In this document: one piece after another, positions 61,584 through 64,000 of the stretch
Position numbering within the stretch: position 1 is the first letter of the stretch
Layout: the number at the start of each line of letters is the position of its first letter
Source of the DNA: Psychrobacter sp. JCM 18901
GTDB taxonomy: Bacteria > Pseudomonadota > Gammaproteobacteria > Pseudomonadales > Moraxellaceae
Direction of reading: 5' to 3'
Assembly: GCF_000586435.1 (NCBI RefSeq)
Contig: NZ_BAWH01000004.1
Location: forward strand, 62,001 to 126,000
DNA length: 64,000 nt
The notes under the pieces: model-generated
Databases searched by the model: none
What the model saw: the letters and a program-made list of their open reading frames with translations, nothing else
Told to the model about the DNA's origin: nothing
Program-made: the position numbers and the translations under genes

Positions 61584-62420
61584 ATGCACCGCTTAGTACC
61601 TTATCAAACCGGACTGTGGCTGGCAGAGTATTTAAATGTACGCTGCCAGCTATGCCGTATTTATCGCAGTACACCACAGTCTCAGCTATTGATGCAGCAA
61701 TCACAGGCTAATAGTAATGACGCATTGAGCGAAAATTATGAGTTTTCCCTTTCAAGCAATCAATCCTCGTTTGCTCATATTTTTCATCAAATCAATCACC
61801 GCTTAAATAGAGGTCTACTCTGCACTTATTGTCATAATAGTATCGCATGGCTGCCACAGCCTTTTGATGTTGACATTGCTGCTGGTAGATCATTATCTAT
61901 CCAAGTATCTACCTATTATGAATATCCAATCCGTCAAGCGATTCGGGCGTTTAAGTATAATGAAGACATGACAAAATTGCCATTGTTGTTACATGCATTA
62001 CGCCAGCTACCACGGCCACATGGCTGTCATCGTAATAATAGCGTGATTGTTGCCATGCCAACGACCAATCAGCGGCTAGTGAAACGAGGGTTTGATCCTG
62101 TCAGTATTTTATCATCACAACTGTCAAAGCATTGGCAAATTCCTTTATGGCACGGTGTGGAGCGCATTGATGATACGGTCAGTCAGCAAGGACTGACTCG
62201 TGCCGAACGTCTAAGCAATTTAGATAACGCTTTTGCACTAACCGAAAAGCCTCCGGTAAAACGCTTACTACTATTTGATGACGTATCTACCACAGGTGCA
62301 AGCTTACAAGCTTTAGCCCGAGCGTTCATTCCACCTGCAGCAGTAAAATCAGCAACGGCTAGCAGCCATAGTAGCTATCAAATTTCTGCTTACGTATTAG
62401 CCCATGGCAGCAGATCCTAA
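61584..62420 (+). CDS. comF: ComF/GntX family phosphoribosyltransferase-like protein
   Basis: 278 residues. Two cysteine pairs (CQLCRIY and LLCTYCHNS) form a zinc-ribbon-like N-terminus; the PRTase domain has YYEYPIRQAIRAFKYNEDMT, VKRGFDPVSILSSQL and the PRPP loop LLLFDDVSTTGASLQALARA. ComF takes part in DNA uptake for transformation, which would fit the pilin genes that follow, though the family also occurs in non-competent bacteria. Intact. An insert of about 45 polar residues separates the two Cys pairs. Confidence 0.88.
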   Translation: MHRLVPYQTGLWLAEYLNVRCQLCRIYRSTPQSQLLMQQSQANSNDALSENYEFSLSSNQSSFAHIFHQINHRLNRGLLCTYCHNSIAWLPQPFDVDIAAGRSLSIQVSTYYEYPIRQAIRAFKYNEDMTKLPLLLHALRQLPRPHGCHRNNSVIVAMPTTNQRLVKRGFDPVSILSSQLSKHWQIPLWHGVERIDDTVSQQGLTRAERLSNLDNAFALTEKPPVKRLLLFDDVSTTGASLQALARAFIPPAAVKSATASSHSSYQISAYVLAHGSRS

Positions 62421-62745
62421 ACCCAATATATCTTTATCAGTAATATCTAATTATTGCTAATATATTTCCTTAACGCTATATTATTATAACTATGTATACT
62501 AATTTGTTGTTTTAAGATAAGTGTCTAAGCGGTCTTCTAGTGAACTAATATACAAGTCAAGGACACCAGAAAGCACCTATAGGCATTCTTATATGATGTT
62601 CATTAAATATCGTGGAATGAAAATTGCACGTAATTAAATAAATATATGTAGAAAACCACGGTAGTAAGGCAACAATATAAGATACTCATAATCAATATGC
62701 CATAAGTAAAAGACAGATAATCGCAGTTTTAAATAGGAACACGAT
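62421..62745. other. 325-base gap between comF and the pilin cluster
   Basis: AT-rich, no gene recognised; should carry the promoter of the fimT-pilV-pilW operon. Confidence 0.4.
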
Positions 62746-63237
62746 GTGAATGCATCTTTGAACACTCCACTACCTAAGCTAAAGAACGTAAGCTCAGGTT
62801 TTACCTTAATTGAATTAATGGTAACGATTGCTGTTCTTGCCATTATTGCAGGTATTGCGGCACCTAATATTAGCACTCAACTTGCAAACCAGCGCGTGAA
62901 ATCGACAGCTGCGACGCTTGCTAATGCACTAAAAGAGGCTAAGGTAGAAAGTGTTATTCGTCGTCAACCACTAACGATAAGCTTTGATAATACTAATAAG
63001 GTAATAAATATTCAGCATATAGTGTCAGGTAAGGTAGATAGCACGGTAGAAAGTTATAGGTATGATGCTAAAAGTACAATTAAGTCAGATCGTAGCAGTA
63101 ATGAATTTAAGCCAAATAAAGTCGCAGAAGTTACCACATATACTATATGTGATAGCAATAGTGCAGCTAGTCCTATAAAAATCTTAGTCAGTGCTACTGC
63201 CGTTATTAGTAATAGATCCGAAGGAACGTGCCCATGA
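62746..63237 (+). CDS. fimT: FimT/GspH-type minor pseudopilin
   Basis: A prepilin with cleavage signature SSGFTLIELMVTIAVLAIIA and body motifs AAPNISTQLANQRVKSTAAT, LANALKEAKVESVIRRQPLT. The FimT/GspH domain follows with a late Cys pair (TICDS...EGTCP). FimT contributes to type IV pili, and in Acinetobacter relatives to DNA binding. Starts with GTG 62746; an ATG two bases upstream is out of frame and stops at once. 163 residues. pilV overlaps its stop. Confidence 0.9.
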   Translation: MNASLNTPLPKLKNVSSGFTLIELMVTIAVLAIIAGIAAPNISTQLANQRVKSTAATLANALKEAKVESVIRRQPLTISFDNTNKVINIQHIVSGKVDSTVESYRYDAKSTIKSDRSSNEFKPNKVAEVTTYTICDSNSAASPIKILVSATAVISNRSEGTCP

Positions 63238-63785
63238 CTAAAATTATTAACCAACAAGGCGTGGGTTTGGTTGAGGTGCTAGTTGCTCTGTTACTACTAG
63301 CAGTTGCAGTATTGGGATTTAGTGCACTCAATATGGTATCTATAAAAGCAACAGATGATAGCGTGCTAATAGCAAATGCTAATACGGTGATGCGTGGACT
63401 ATCTGAAGACTTGCGACTAAATCCTAAGAATATACCAGGTTATCAGAAGGAGATACAGAGTGTTTTAGGGAATGTCTCTGACACAAAAGATTATTGTGCT
63501 GCGGTCACAGACTATAAAACTAGTAGTGTGACGAAGAACTGTGATAGCGATTCATGTACTGCAGAAGAATTAGTAAAATATAATAGCTGGAGTACGATGA
63601 AACAAGCATGTGAAAACGGCGTTTTACTCAATATGATTACTTGTCCCGGTACTGCGGACAAACAGTTACGTCAATGTATTATCACTTCATGGAACGGAAC
63701 AGAGCCAGTGTTTGGAGTCAGTTCAGCGAGTAGTAAGCTTGTGCCGATGAGCTTGGAATATATCATGCAGGCTCTGATTGCTTGA
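63234..63785 (+). CDS. pilV: Type IV pilus minor pilin PilV
   Basis: MTKIINQQGVGLVEVLVALL with hydrophobic helix LLAVAVLGFSALNMVSIKAT is the PilV prepilin N-terminus (Gly-Val-Gly-Leu cleavage region). The body has several cysteines (DYCAAV, NCDSDSCTAEEL, KQACENG, ITCPG, RQCIITSW). ATG 63234 overlaps the fimT stop (ATGA) and has AAGGA 8 bases upstream, so translation is coupled. 183 residues, intact. Confidence 0.92.
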   Translation: MTKIINQQGVGLVEVLVALLLLAVAVLGFSALNMVSIKATDDSVLIANANTVMRGLSEDLRLNPKNIPGYQKEIQSVLGNVSDTKDYCAAVTDYKTSSVTKNCDSDSCTAEELVKYNSWSTMKQACENGVLLNMITCPGTADKQLRQCIITSWNGTEPVFGVSSASSKLVPMSLEYIMQALIA

Positions 63786-63801
63786 TTATGGAGTCTTACT
63801 A

Positions 63802-64000
63802 ATGAATATTAAATATACTCAGGACGGCTTTTCTTTAATAGAACTAATGATCTCTCTTACCTTAGGTCTTTTAATCTCAGCAGCGGTCATGCAAATTTAT
63901 TTGACTAGCGTTAAGACCAGTAGCGTACAGGCTGGCGGTACAGATATATTAGAAGCGAGTATTTTTGGTATTCAAAATATAGAAAAGAGTATAAGGCTCA
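63802..64000 (+). CDS. pilW: Type IV pilus minor pilin PilW (cut by window edge)
   Basis: MNIKYTQDGFSLIELMISLT begins a prepilin of the PilW type, followed by LGLLISAAVMQIYLTSVKTS. The frame is open to the last base. It starts 16 bases after pilV, preceded by a GGAG motif. The cluster probably continues with pilX, pilY1 and pilE beyond the edge; that is family expectation. Confidence 0.9.
   Translation, partial: MNIKYTQDGFSLIELMISLTLGLLISAAVMQIYLTSVKTSSVQAGGTDILEASIFGIQNIEKSIRL

Overview
The window looks like chromosome of a Moraxellaceae gammaproteobacterium, most likely Psychrobacter. Gene content, an intergenic-rich AT-leaning backbone, a wax ester synthase/DGAT, a pilV-pilW/fimT pilin cluster, type II secretion genes and the lptM-lysA-dapF-xerC order all fit. 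This assignment is inference from gene families; no search was run.

Layout. 1-5.2 kb (mostly minus): lipoprotein amidase, APC permease, MOSC protein, rsfS and nadD. 5.5-9.1 kb: ackA-pta acetate operon (minus). 9.9-14 kb: lptM, lysA, dapF, xerC (plus), then a nitrilase-family hydrolase (minus). 15.2-17.6 kb: rpoN and hpf. 17.8-20.1 kb (minus): thiS, DUF423, rpoH and a TusA-like protein. 20.6-23.2 kb: BepA-like M48 protease converging on yqeY and rpsU. 23.5-24.9 kb: a MITE-like element, then two lipoproteins, one of them a cytochrome c. 25.2-26.7 kb: tsaD and fluC/crcB. 26.9-28.4 kb: an AT-rich islet of three unrecognised small genes. 28.5-32.4 kb (minus): a polyamine-type ABC importer without its binding protein, followed by metR. 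32.8-35.8 kb: carbonic anhydrase, glyoxalase I, MscS channel, cytochrome c'. 36.2-43.4 kb: hemF, ribA, dxs, suhB, WS/DGAT. 43.5-47.6 kb: thiG, gspE, a secreted RidA and a DUF4442 protein. 48-51.1 kb: McrB/McrC-type restriction genes. 51.3-51.7 kb: tRNA-Pro, tRNA-Arg and tRNA-His behind a near-consensus promoter. 52.1-64 kb: AraC regulator, an unknown gene, gspF, gspG, a duplicated DsbD N-domain plus full DsbD, phospholipase A, comF, and the start of a fimT-pilV-pilW pilin operon cut by the window edge.

The dominant oddity is that about 21 otherwise normal genes, many of them essential (rpsU, tsaD, dxs, nadD), are broken by single-base shifts. Fifteen of these sit in A7/T7 runs where six bases would restore the frame. 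I read this as indel error in the sequence rather than gene decay, and annotate these genes across the shifts. Other non-coding structure of note: a 108-bp repeat with inverted TATAGTC ends in two clear copies, a roughly 325-bp MITE-like element, a 67-bp inverted-repeat element beside thiG, and a hairpin plus T-run immediately behind the suhB promoter. I found no CRISPR array, prophage or clearly new multi-gene system. The best candidates for novelty are the AT-rich islet at 26.9-28.4 kb, the unknown gene ahead of gspF, and the stand-alone DsbD N-domain.
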